NCBI RefSeq assembly: GCF_005221305.1
Contig: NZ_CP039887.1
Location: forward strand, 1,674,001-1,738,000
Direction: 5' to 3'
DNA from: Neisseria subflava
GTDB lineage: Bacteria > Pseudomonadota > Gammaproteobacteria > Burkholderiales > Neisseriaceae
DNA length: 64,000 nucleotides
The translations under genes and the position numbers were made by a program. Shown piece by piece: positions 1-7,712 of this stretch (its first letter is position 1; the number at the start of each line of letters is the position of its first letter). The notes beneath the pieces were generated by a model, which ran no database searches, was not told where the DNA came from, and saw only the letters and a program-made list of their open reading frames with translations.

Positions 1-1
1 C

Positions 2-1144
2 GACGAAGCAAAAATCGAAGTCGCCGCAGGCAAAGGCGGTAATGGCGCAACCAGTTTCCGCCGCGAAAAATTCGTACCCCGCGGCGGCCCTGACGGCGGC
101 GACGGTGGCAAAGGTGGCAGCGTTTGGGCAGAAGCCGACGAAAACACCAACACCCTCGTCGAATACCGCTTCGTCAAACGCTACCAAGCCAAAAACGGCG
201 AAAAAGGCCACGGCTCCGACCGCTACGGCGCAGGTGCGGACGACATCGTCCTCAAAATGCCCGTCGGCACCCTTATCCGCGACCTCGATACCGACGAAAT
301 CGTCGCCGACCTCACTTATCACGGCCAGCGCGTCTGTCTCGCCAAAGGTGGCAAAGGCGGCTTGGGCAACATCCACTTCAAATCCTCCGTCAACCGCGCA
401 CCCAAACAATCCACACCCGGCGAAGAAGGCGAAACCCGCTCCCTGCAACTCGAGCTTAAAGTTCTCGCCGATGTCGGCTTGTTGGGCATGCCTAACGCCG
501 GTAAATCCACCCTGATTACCGCCGTATCCGCCGCACGCCCCAAAATCGCCAACTACCCCTTCACCACCCTGCATCCGAACTTGGGCGTCGTGCGCATCGA
601 CGAAAACCACAGCTTCGTCATGGCAGACATCCCCGGCCTGATTGAAGGCGCGGCAGAAGGCGCAGGCCTCGGCCACCGCTTCCTCAAACACTTATCGCGT
701 ACCGGCCTGCTGTTGCACGTCGTCGATTTGGCTCCCTTTGACGAAGCCGTCAACCCAGCAGAAGAAGCCCTCGCCATCATCAACGAATTGCGCAAATACG
801 ACGAAGAGCTCTACGACAAACCGCGCTGGCTGGTACTGAACAAACTCGACATGCTCGATGAAGAAGAAGCCCAAGCGCGTAGCGCCGCCTTCCTCGAAGC
901 CATCGGCTGGGACTACCCAAAACCAGACGACCGCTTCCAATTCGACATGGAAACCCCACGCCTCTTCCAAATCAGCGCATTGACCCACCAAGGCACGCAG
1001 GAGTTGGTACACCAAATCAACCAATACCTGACCGAGAAAAAACGCATCGAAGCCGAAAAAGCAGAAGCGGAACAGGCAGCGGCAAAAGCCGAAATTGCCG
1101 AGCAGCAGCCTAAAACGGACACAGGTGTATTTAAGCCGGAGTAA
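2..1144 (+). CDS. obgE: Obg family GTPase, 5' end cut by window
   Basis: This is the ribosome-associated GTPase ObgE/CgtA, which acts in 50S subunit maturation and stress control. The reading frame is open from base 2, where the sequence reads DEAKIEVAAGKGGNGATSF, so only about four N-terminal residues are missing. The glycine-rich Obg fold comes first, then the G domain with the P-loop GMPNAGKS (about residues 166-173) and the NKLD guanine-specificity motif near residue 284. The C-terminal tail is Glu/Ala-rich and charged, as in many proteobacterial Obg proteins. A DUS inverted pair follows the stop. Its usual upstream partners (rplU, rpmA) would lie outside the window. Confidence 0.97.
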   Translation, partial: DEAKIEVAAGKGGNGATSFRREKFVPRGGPDGGDGGKGGSVWAEADENTNTLVEYRFVKRYQAKNGEKGHGSDRYGAGADDIVLKMPVGTLIRDLDTDEIVADLTYHGQRVCLAKGGKGGLGNIHFKSSVNRAPKQSTPGEEGETRSLQLELKVLADVGLLGMPNAGKSTLITAVSAARPKIANYPFTTLHPNLGVVRIDENHSFVMADIPGLIEGAAEGAGLGHRFLKHLSRTGLLLHVVDLAPFDEAVNPAEEALAIINELRKYDEELYDKPRWLVLNKLDMLDEEEAQARSAAFLEAIGWDYPKPDDRFQFDMETPRLFQISALTHQGTQELVHQINQYLTEKKRIEAEKAEAEQAAAKAEIAEQQPKTDTGVFKPE

Positions 1145-1147
1145 AAA

Positions 1148-1189
1148 ATTTCAGACGGCCTATTGATGACGTAAAAGGCCGTCTGAAAT
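1148..1189. terminator. DUS inverted-pair terminator after obgE
   Basis: Two copies of the uptake sequence AGGCCGTCTGAA in opposite orientation form a 13-bp stem just after the obgE stop. Such pairs commonly act as transcription terminators in Neisseria. Confidence 0.75.
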
Positions 1190-1234
1190 TCAACAAAGTA
1201 TTCTTAGAAAGAATCGTAACTACCACGAACAAGC

Positions 1235-1254
1235 TAATCGTCTACGGGCGATTA
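1235..1254 (+). promoter_or_regulatory. UACG-tetraloop hairpin 1 upstream of R-M operon
   Basis: A 20-nt perfect hairpin with stem TAATCG/CGATTA, an inner U-G and C-G pair, and a TACG tetraloop closed by C-G, the classic extra-stable UNCG arrangement. It lies about 50 nt before the first methyltransferase. It resembles hairpin 2 exactly 40 nt downstream, with compensatory stem changes. Function unknown; a role in setting R-M expression is inferred. Confidence 0.5.
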
Positions 1255-1273
1255 TTAAGTAACCGAATATGAT

Positions 1274-1295
1274 ATAGCCGCTTACGGGCGGCTAT
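1274..1295 (+). promoter_or_regulatory. UACG-tetraloop hairpin 2 at R-M ribosome-binding region
   Basis: Second hairpin, stem ATAGCCGC paired with GGCGGCTAT and TACG loop, ending 9 nt before the methyltransferase ATG at 1305. It occupies the place where a Shine-Dalgarno sequence would be expected, and no strong one is visible. The shared loop and covarying stems with hairpin 1 suggest a conserved RNA or protein-binding element rather than chance. Confidence 0.5.
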
Positions 1296-1304
1296 GAGCA
1301 AGAT

Positions 1305-2114
1305 ATGTCCAAACCCTTTCTGAAATGGGCTGGAGGGAAGTATAAACTTGTCCCCTTTATTGAAACCCACATCCCCACAAAAAAACGAAAACGCCTGATT
1401 GAACCGTTTTCAGGCTCTGCTGCCTTATCACTGTCTTTGGATTTTGAGAGGTATTTGCTCAATGACATTAATACTGACTTGATTGTTCTGTTTTCAAACT
1501 TAAAAACAGAAAAACATAGTTTTATCGACTACGCACATTCTTTCTTTATCCCTGAAAATAATAACGAAAAAAAATATTATGACTTACGTGACAGATTTAA
1601 CCACAGTACTGACACCATTGAGCGCGCAGCTCTGTTTGTTTATCTGAACCGCCATGCCTTCAACGGATTGTGCCGTTACAACAGCAAAGGCTGTTTCAAC
1701 GTACCGTTCGGACGCTACAAATCTCCTTATTTTCCCGAAACCGAAATGCAGGCTTTTGTACAGAAATCCGAACGGATAGATTTGACCTGCAGCGATTTCC
1801 AGACGGCATTAGATGCAGCGGAAGATGGCGACACCATTTATTGCGACCCACCTTATGCACCTTTGAGCGAAACCTCGTCCTTTACCTCCTACTCCAAAAG
1901 CGGTTTCGATTTGGACGAACAAAAACGCTTGGCAGAAACTGCCAAACAAACAGCACGGCGGGCGCACGGTATTCTAATTTCCAATCACGATACCACATTT
2001 ACCCGTGAGATTTACCGTGGTGCTGTTATTAAAACAGTCGAAGTTCAACGCAGTATTGCCGCCAAAGGAAGCAGTAGGAAAAAAGTCGGAGAATTACTAG
2101 CAATTTATGAGTGA
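1305..2114 (+). CDS. D12-class Dam-like N6-adenine DNA methyltransferase
   Basis: Modification methylase of a type II system, probably acting on the adenine of GATC. The 269-aa protein matches the MethyltransfD12 (Dam/DpnM) family: N-terminal KPFLKWAGGK (residues 3-12), the AdoMet-binding EPFSGSAA stretch (33-40) and the catalytic DPPY motif (181-184). It is the first gene of a three-gene operon; its stop overlaps the next start by 8 bp. Two stem-loops precede it. GATC specificity is inferred from the family and from its DpnA-like and MutH-like neighbours; it has not been shown. The operon separates obgE from cysS and looks acquired. Confidence 0.9.
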   Translation: MSKPFLKWAGGKYKLVPFIETHIPTKKRKRLIEPFSGSAALSLSLDFERYLLNDINTDLIVLFSNLKTEKHSFIDYAHSFFIPENNNEKKYYDLRDRFNHSTDTIERAALFVYLNRHAFNGLCRYNSKGCFNVPFGRYKSPYFPETEMQAFVQKSERIDLTCSDFQTALDAAEDGDTIYCDPPYAPLSETSSFTSYSKSGFDLDEQKRLAETAKQTARRAHGILISNHDTTFTREIYRGAVIKTVEVQRSIAAKGSSRKKVGELLAIYE

Positions 2115-2922
2115 ATTTAACAAACTATCGGAAGAAGTAGCACATTATGGACGCAGTCTGAAAAAACTGGTTTCAGACGACTCCATTATTTATAACGAAG
2201 ACTCTCTTCATGTGATGCGCCGTATCTTGGACAAACACTCGGATGGCTGTTTTGATATGATTTTTGCCGATCCTCCTTATTTTTTATCCAATGATGGCTT
2301 TACCTGCCAAAACGGGCAAATGGTTTCCGTCAATAAAGGTAGTTGGGATAAATCTAAAGGCATGGCGGCGGATTTAGTTTTTTACGAAGAATGGCTGCGC
2401 TTATGCTATGCCTTGCTAAAACCGAACGGCACGATTTGGGTATGTGGCACATTTCATAATATTTATCTGATCGGCTACTTGATGCAGACCATCGGGTATC
2501 ATATTCTGAACAATATTACCTGGGAAAAATCTAATCCCCCACCTAATTTGTCCTGCCGATTTTTTACCCATTCCACCGAAACACTGTTATGGGCAAAGAA
2601 AGATAAGAAGGCAAAGCATATTTTCCATTACGACATGATGAAAATACAAAACAATGGCAAACAGATGAAAAGTGTCTGGATGTTCCCGCCACCAAACAAA
2701 ACGGAAAAAACGTTCGGTAAACACCCAACGCAAAAACCGCTAGCATTGCTAGAGCGCTGTATATTAGCTGCATCTAATGTTGGCGATTTGATTTTCGACC
2801 CATTTATGGGCAGTGGAACAACAGGCGTTGCTGCTATAAAAAATGGACGGAAATTTTGCGGATGTGAGATGAAGCAAAATTTTTTTGAATTGGCAGAGAA
2901 AAGGATAACTAATGGAACGTAG
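2107..2922 (+). CDS. DpnA-like N6-adenine DNA methyltransferase (second methylase)
   Basis: Second methylase of the operon, 271 aa. Motif order is that of the beta-class adenine methylases: DPPY at 55-58 comes before the AdoMet-binding DPFMGSGTT near 231-239. Stretches such as ILNNITWEK, NLSCRFFTHSTETLLWAK and GKHPTQKPLALLERCIL closely follow pneumococcal DpnA. DpnA can methylate single-stranded GATC DNA and protects transforming DNA; that role here is an inference from similarity. The gene overlaps both neighbours (8 bp upstream, 11 bp downstream), so the three products are probably translationally coupled. Confidence 0.9.
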   Translation: MSEFNKLSEEVAHYGRSLKKLVSDDSIIYNEDSLHVMRRILDKHSDGCFDMIFADPPYFLSNDGFTCQNGQMVSVNKGSWDKSKGMAADLVFYEEWLRLCYALLKPNGTIWVCGTFHNIYLIGYLMQTIGYHILNNITWEKSNPPPNLSCRFFTHSTETLLWAKKDKKAKHIFHYDMMKIQNNGKQMKSVWMFPPPNKTEKTFGKHPTQKPLALLERCILAASNVGDLIFDPFMGSGTTGVAAIKNGRKFCGCEMKQNFFELAEKRITNGT

Positions 2923-3544
2923 AGAGGCTATTGTGAAAATGCAGGATTTACTTGGAAAGAACCTACATGATTTAGCAAGAGAATATAATGTTACTGTCTA
3001 TGCTCCATCAGGAAAAGTTAATAAAGGTTGGGCGGGACATGTAGTAGAACGTTTTTTGGAGTTGCCGTTAAATTCTGCCCAATCACCCAACTTCGGTTCA
3101 TGGGAATTAAAATCTATCCCAATAAAAACCCTAAGAAATGGTAGATTAGCATTCAAAGAAACGATGGCTATTACTATGATTGATCCTGTCAATGTTTGTC
3201 AGAAAGAATTTGAAGATAGCCACTTACTATCAAAATTAAAAAAAGCAGTCGTTGTTGCAAGAACTGTTGGGAGAACTGTTGATGACCCTAGTTTTGTTTA
3301 TGATATTGTCGAATTTGATTTGAATGAAGGTTCTGATTTATATGAATCAGTAAAAGCTGATTACAATTTAGTACGTCAGACCATTCTAGACCCAAATAAA
3401 GGATTTAATTTCCTGACAGGCAAGATGGGTATATATATCCAACCAAGAACAAAAGGATCAGGACATGGTTCTACATCCAGAGCATTTTATGCTCGTCCTT
3501 CATTTTTGGCTAAATTCATTAATTTAAATAGTACAGAAAATTAA
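2912..3544 (+). CDS. MutH/Sau3AI-family restriction endonuclease
   Basis: Probable restriction endonuclease, 210 aa. It resembles MutH along its length: LLGKNLHDLA near the start, NKGWAGHVVERFL (E46 matching the MutH catalytic glutamate), then WELKSIPI with E65 and K67, and a C-terminal QPRTK...RAFYARPSFLAKF block like the MutH DNA-binding end. The usual metal-binding Asp before ELK appears to be Asn60 (or Ser58) in a shortened loop. Start chosen at 2912 for the upstream AAAGGA ribosome site. Codons are far more AT-rich than in the core genes, indicating transfer. It ends two bases before cysS. GATC specificity is inferred. Confidence 0.85.
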   Translation: MERREAIVKMQDLLGKNLHDLAREYNVTVYAPSGKVNKGWAGHVVERFLELPLNSAQSPNFGSWELKSIPIKTLRNGRLAFKETMAITMIDPVNVCQKEFEDSHLLSKLKKAVVVARTVGRTVDDPSFVYDIVEFDLNEGSDLYESVKADYNLVRQTILDPNKGFNFLTGKMGIYIQPRTKGSGHGSTSRAFYARPSFLAKFINLNSTEN

Positions 3545-3546
3545 AC

Positions 3547-4968
3547 ATGACCACCATCTACAACACCCTTACCCGTCAAAAAGAATCCTTCTATCCCATC
3601 GATCCTAAAAACGTGCGTATGTACGTTTGCGGCATGACTGTTTACGACTATTGCCACTTAGGCCATGCCCGCGTGATGGTGGTATTCGACATGATTGCCC
3701 GCTGGTTGCGCGAGTGCGGTTATCCGCTCACTTATGTGCGCAACATCACCGATATCGACGACAAAATCATTGCCCGCGCAGCTGAAAACGGCGAGACCAT
3801 CGGCGAGCTGACCGCGCGTTTCATTCAGGCTATGCACGAAGATGCCGATGCTTTGGGTGTGTTGCGTCCGGATATTGAGCCGAAGGCAACAGAAAATATT
3901 CCGCAAATGATTGCCATGATTGAAACCCTGATTCAAAACGGCAAGGCATATCCTGCCGCAAACGGCGACGTTTACTACGCCGTGCGCGAATTTTCCGCTT
4001 ACGGCCAATTGTCGGGCAAATCGTTGGATGACCTGCGCGCAGGCGAGCGCGTGGAAGTAGACAGTTTCAAACGCGATCCGCTTGATTTTGTGTTGTGGAA
4101 AGCGGCCAAAGCAGGCGAACCGGCATGGGAAAGCCCTTGGGGCAACGGCCGTCCGGGTTGGCATATTGAATGCTCTGCCATGAGTGAAAACCTGTTCGGT
4201 GATACTTTCGACATCCACGGCGGCGGCGCGGACTTGCAGTTCCCACACCATGAAAATGAAATCGCCCAAAGCGTCGGCGCCAGCGGTCATACCTGCGGCC
4301 ACGACCACGCGCAAACCCACCACGGTCAAAGCATTGCCAGCCATGTCAAATACTGGCTGCACAACGGCTTCATCCGTGTGGACGGCGAAAAAATGTCCAA
4401 ATCGTTGGGCAACTTCTTCACCATCCGCGAAGTGTTGAAACAATACGACCCGGAAGTCGTGCGTTTCTTCATCCTGCGCGCCCACTACCGCAGCCCGTTG
4501 AACTACTCCGACGCGCATTTGGACGACGCAAAAGGTGCGCTGACCCGTCTGTACACCACGTTGAAAAACACACCAGCAGCTGAGTTTGATTTGTCTGAAA
4601 ACGCCAATGACTACACCCACCGTTTCTACGCCGCCATGAACGACGATTTCGGTACGGTTGAAGCAGTTGCCGTGTTGTTCGAACTGGCAGGTGAAGTGAA
4701 CAAAACCAATGACGCCCACCTCGCCGGCTGCCTGAAAGCTTTGGGCGGTATCATCGGCCTGTTGCAACGCGATCCGATTGAATTTCTGCAAGGCGGTGCT
4801 GTTTCAGACGGCCTGTCCAACGAGGAAATCGACGATTTGATCGCCCAACGCAAACAGGCACGCGCGGATAAAAACTGGGAGGAATCCGACCGTATCCGCG
4901 ACCTTCTGAACGAACACAAAATTATTCTGGAAGACAACGCCGGCGGTACGACTTGGCGCCGCGGTTGA
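3547..4968 (+). CDS. cysS: Cysteinyl-tRNA synthetase
   Basis: Charges tRNA-Cys with cysteine in the cytoplasm. The 473-aa length is normal for this class I synthetase. The HIGH-type signature reads HLGH (residues 37-40), preceded by the zinc-ligand Cys28. The KMSKS loop is at 282-286. The ATG lies two bases after the restriction gene, with no clear Shine-Dalgarno sequence of its own, so after insertion of the R-M operon it may depend on coupling or read-through from that operon. A DUS-pair terminator follows. Confidence 0.98.
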   Translation: MTTIYNTLTRQKESFYPIDPKNVRMYVCGMTVYDYCHLGHARVMVVFDMIARWLRECGYPLTYVRNITDIDDKIIARAAENGETIGELTARFIQAMHEDADALGVLRPDIEPKATENIPQMIAMIETLIQNGKAYPAANGDVYYAVREFSAYGQLSGKSLDDLRAGERVEVDSFKRDPLDFVLWKAAKAGEPAWESPWGNGRPGWHIECSAMSENLFGDTFDIHGGGADLQFPHHENEIAQSVGASGHTCGHDHAQTHHGQSIASHVKYWLHNGFIRVDGEKMSKSLGNFFTIREVLKQYDPEVVRFFILRAHYRSPLNYSDAHLDDAKGALTRLYTTLKNTPAAEFDLSENANDYTHRFYAAMNDDFGTVEAVAVLFELAGEVNKTNDAHLAGCLKALGGIIGLLQRDPIEFLQGGAVSDGLSNEEIDDLIAQRKQARADKNWEESDRIRDLLNEHKIILEDNAGGTTWRRG

Positions 4969-4983
4969 TTTAATGGCATAGAT

Positions 4984-5020
4984 AAAAGGCCGTCTGAAAC
5001 TGTTTTCAGACGGCCTTTTA
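4984..5020. terminator. DUS inverted-pair terminator between cysS and nitroreductase
   Basis: Stem of two opposed AGGCCGTCTGAA copies flanked by A and T runs on both sides, so it can terminate both converging genes. Confidence 0.8.
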
Positions 5021-5078
5021 TTTTGCAATTTCAAAAAAGGCGCAAACATCGCGCCCTTTATGTAAAACATCATTTCAT

Positions 5079-5684
5079 TTATGCGCCGAATACTTTCAGA
5101 CGGCCTTCGATTGGTTGGAAGGTTTTTTCACCGGCTGGAGCCGCGATACCGCCAATCACCATTTGCGCACGCAACAACCAGCTTTCCGGCAGATTCCATT
5201 CTTTAGCAATAGCCGCATCAGGCAGCGGATTGTAGTGTTGCAGATTGGCGCCGATACCGGTAGCCGCCAATGTTGTCCAAACGGCATATTGAACCATGGC
5301 ATTTGCCTGATCCGCCCAGATCGGAAAGTTGGCCGCATAAGATGGGAACTGCTCTTGCAAACCTTTGACAACATCTTGATCTTCAAAGAACAAAACTGTC
5401 ACCGCGCCTGCTTTAAACAAGTTCAGTTTTTGTGCAGTGGCTTCAAACTGCTCGGCAGGAACAACCGCACGCAACGCTTCTTCGACAAAATGCCACACTT
5501 TGGCATGTTCTTCGCCAAACAATACGACCACTCGGGCAGATTGCGAATTGAAAGCAGACGGCGTATGCAAAACGGCGTGTTCGATGATTTTGGTTACTTC
5601 CTCATTGGACAGAGGCAGGATATTGTTCAATGCATAGATAGAACGACGGGTTTCAGCAGCTTGTTGCAAAACAGAATAAGTCAT
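5079..5684 (-). CDS. Nitroreductase family protein
   Basis: FMN-dependent nitroreductase-family oxidoreductase, 201 aa, probably reducing quinones or nitro compounds with NAD(P)H. The N-terminal ETRRSIYAL stretch is the usual phosphate-binding RRS region, and TPSAFNSQSARVVVL is typical of the HCN/YdgI-like subgroup. It lies 15 bp downstream of doxX on the same strand, so the two are likely co-transcribed, with a LysR gene divergent from them. A DUS copy lies inside the gene and encodes part of the C-terminal EGRLK stretch. The natural substrate cannot be told. Confidence 0.88.
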   Translation of the reverse strand: MTYSVLQQAAETRRSIYALNNILPLSNEEVTKIIEHAVLHTPSAFNSQSARVVVLFGEEHAKVWHFVEEALRAVVPAEQFEATAQKLNLFKAGAVTVLFFEDQDVVKGLQEQFPSYAANFPIWADQANAMVQYAVWTTLAATGIGANLQHYNPLPDAAIAKEWNLPESWLLRAQMVIGGIAAPAGEKTFQPIEGRLKVFGA

Positions 5685-5699
5685 GATCTTTTCCTTAAA

Positions 5700-6095
5700 T
5701 TAATCTTTATCTTTACCAAAAACATTATCCAAAGCCCACGCTCCGCCACCGGCTACTGCCAGATACAAAAACACGAAGCAAAACAAAACGGCAGATTCGC
5801 CATGGTTGGCCAATGGGAACAAAACATTACCGGAAGACGCGTGGGCCATAAAGTAGGCGACAGCCATCTGACCGGACAAAATAAACGCGGTCGGACGGGT
5901 AAGCAGGCCCAATATCAATAAGATACCGCCGACAATTTCCAAAATACCGGCCACCAGCATCAAGCCTTCAGGTGCGCCGCCCATGGACATCGGGAAACTG
6001 AAAAACTTGGCCGTGCCATGCAGCAAAAACAGATACGCCGCAACAATACGCAAGACAGACAATACAATAGGTTGGAATGATTTGAGGGCTGACAT
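5700..6095 (-). CDS. DoxX family membrane protein
   Basis: Small inner-membrane protein, 131 aa, with four predicted hydrophobic helices. The pattern fits DoxX: RIVAAYLFLLHGTAKF in helix 1, then a glycine-rich LEIVGGILLILGLLTRPTA segment and a final helix before the charged tail. DoxX-family proteins are linked to thiol and redox stress. It is first in an operon with the nitroreductase, which supports a redox or electrophile-detoxification role. A divergent LysR-type gene 128 bp away probably regulates the pair. Confidence 0.88.
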   Translation of the reverse strand: MSALKSFQPIVLSVLRIVAAYLFLLHGTAKFFSFPMSMGGAPEGLMLVAGILEIVGGILLILGLLTRPTAFILSGQMAVAYFMAHASSGNVLFPLANHGESAVLFCFVFLYLAVAGGGAWALDNVFGKDKD

Positions 6096-6223
6096 CTTAA
6101 TAATCCTTATTTTAATGGCTACCTGAAAGAGGTAGTGAGCAATTTCAATAAGTGCAGTATAGATAATTCCCAGTAAGAGATATATACTCGAATTGTTGAT
6201 ACAACGTTTCCTAATAAGAAATC

Positions 6224-7113
6224 ATGGATACCCTATTCAGCCTAAAAGTTTTCCGCCAAGTGGTTCAAAGCGGCAGTTTTACCCGTGCCGCCGATCAGCT
6301 CGACATCTCCACCGCCATGGCCAGCGAACACGTCAGCCATCTGGAAAACACCATTCAAGCCAAGCTCTTACACCGCAACAGCCGCAACCTCCACCTGACC
6401 GAAGCAGGCGAAGAATACTACCGCCAATGCAGCTACGCGCTGGATACCTTGGACACCGCCGCCCAAAAAGCGGCAGGCGGCGCCGACACGCCGCAAGGTA
6501 TGTTGCGCGTAACCATGCCCCTGTGGTTTGCAGGCGGTAATATGAGCGCATGGTTGGCCGAATACCGCCAGCGTTATCCCAAAGTCACGCTCGACCTCGT
6601 CCTCGACAACCGCCATATCGACCTTATCGCCGAAGGCTTCGATCTCGCCTTGCGCGTTTCCAAAACCCCCTCCCCTTCGCTGATCGTCAAACCGCTGGCC
6701 AAAATCGAGTTCGTTCTGCTTGCCGCCCCGACTATCTTGCCCGACACGGCACACCCGATACACCCGAAGCCGTCATGCAGCACCAAGCCATCCTGCCTTC
6801 CTATACCAGTCAACAAGACCAGGAAATTACCCACCGCGCTACCGCAGAAAAAGCCATTCTCCATCTCTCCCCGGTTATCCGCAGCGACAACACATTGATG
6901 ATCCGCGAGCTGATTAAAGCAGGCGCAGGCATAGGCTATCAGCCCCTTTGGGCAGTTCAGCAGGAATTGAAGGACGGCACATTGATCCAACTCCTGCCCG
7001 ATTACACCATCTGGGCAGACCAACTGAACGCCACTTATGTCGACAGGGCCTTTCTCAGCGCGAAAGTACGCAGCTTTATCGACTTTCTCAATGAAAAAAT
7101 ATCGGAAGGATAA
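6224..7113 (+). pseudogene. LysR-type regulator broken by a 1-base frameshift
   Basis: LysR-family transcription regulator divergent from doxX. The N-terminal winged helix-turn-helix (LKVFRQVVQSGSFTRAADQLDISTAMAS, residues 5-32 in two adjoining parts) and most of the effector domain are in one frame to about base 6725. The rest (ARHGTPDTPEAVMQHQAIL to the stop) continues in another frame. Adding one C to the CCCC run at 6726-6729 restores a continuous 296-aa protein reading AAPDYLARHG. Either a real inactivating deletion or a sequencing error. If intact it would probably control the doxX-nitroreductase operon. Confidence 0.85.
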
Positions 7114-7118
7114 ACATC

Positions 7119-7152
7119 AAGGCCGTCTGAAACACTTTTCAGACGGCCTTTA
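7119..7152. terminator. DUS-pair terminator
   Basis: Opposed AGGCCGTCTGAA copies with flanking A and T runs between the LysR gene and the converging small secreted-protein gene. Confidence 0.75.
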
Positions 7153-7170
7153 ATCAAAGCAACAATCCAA

Positions 7171-7512
7171 TCAATAATTGGTCGAGCAGAACTGTTCGCG
7201 TTTGTCCGCATCGGCGGCATAGCATGTCAAACCCATGCCTGACGCATTGCTGTTGTTCGCTTTCGCACCCGGTTTCTTGTTCACCAAAACCTTACCGTTT
7301 TTTCCGATTTCCACGGTTACGCCTTTGCCGTTTTTCAGCTTCCATTTCAACACTTGTGCATCGGCACTTTGACACTTGCTGACCGTACAGCCGCCTTCTG
7401 TCGCAACATTGCCGTTTTTATAAATCACGCACTGCTGCTGGCTGTCGGTACAGGCCGCATACGCAGCAACGGAGAAACAGGAAATCAACGCGGCAAACAA
7501 AACAGGTTTCAT
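7171..7512 (-). CDS. Small secreted cysteine-containing protein, function unknown
   Basis: 113-aa protein with a clear signal peptide (MKPVLFAALISCFSVAAYA, cleavage after AYA), so probably periplasmic or exported. The mature part has six cysteines, consistent with disulfides, and a Lys/Gly/Asn-rich middle (VEIGKNGKVLVNKKPGAK). I do not recognise a named family. It stands alone between a DUS terminator and the tex terminator, with its own upstream region. Length and composition are consistent with a real gene rather than a shadow. Confidence 0.7.
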   Translation of the reverse strand: MKPVLFAALISCFSVAAYAACTDSQQQCVIYKNGNVATEGGCTVSKCQSADAQVLKWKLKNGKGVTVEIGKNGKVLVNKKPGAKANNSNASGMGLTCYAADADKREQFCSTNY

Positions 7513-7662
7513 GGTTTGAACTCCTTGGGTTGTGATGATGGATTTGTAATATTTGGAACTATACGCTTATTTGCAGATACCCACTACAAAATGTATCGGT
7601 AACATTCAACGGGCGCATTACTATATCCATTCCACCAATTATCTCATTCGCCCCATACGATA

Positions 7663-7696
7663 AAGGCCGTCTGAACATCACTTTTCAGACGGCCTT
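7663..7696. terminator. DUS-pair terminator downstream of tex
   Basis: Opposed AGGCCGTCTGAA copies separated by about 9 nt, 16 bases from the tex stop codon. Confidence 0.75.
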
Positions 7697-7712
7697 CAAT
7701 TGGTTTTCTACC

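Noticed and set aside
3658..4791. 377-codon open frame opposite cysS, and similar long antisense frames over tex, tbpB, argG and map
   Set aside because: They mirror codon bias of the real genes; the sense frames carry conserved motifs.
6117..6127. GGCTACCTGAA resembling the Eikenella-type uptake sequence
   Set aside because: One isolated copy lacking the first base; chance cannot be excluded.
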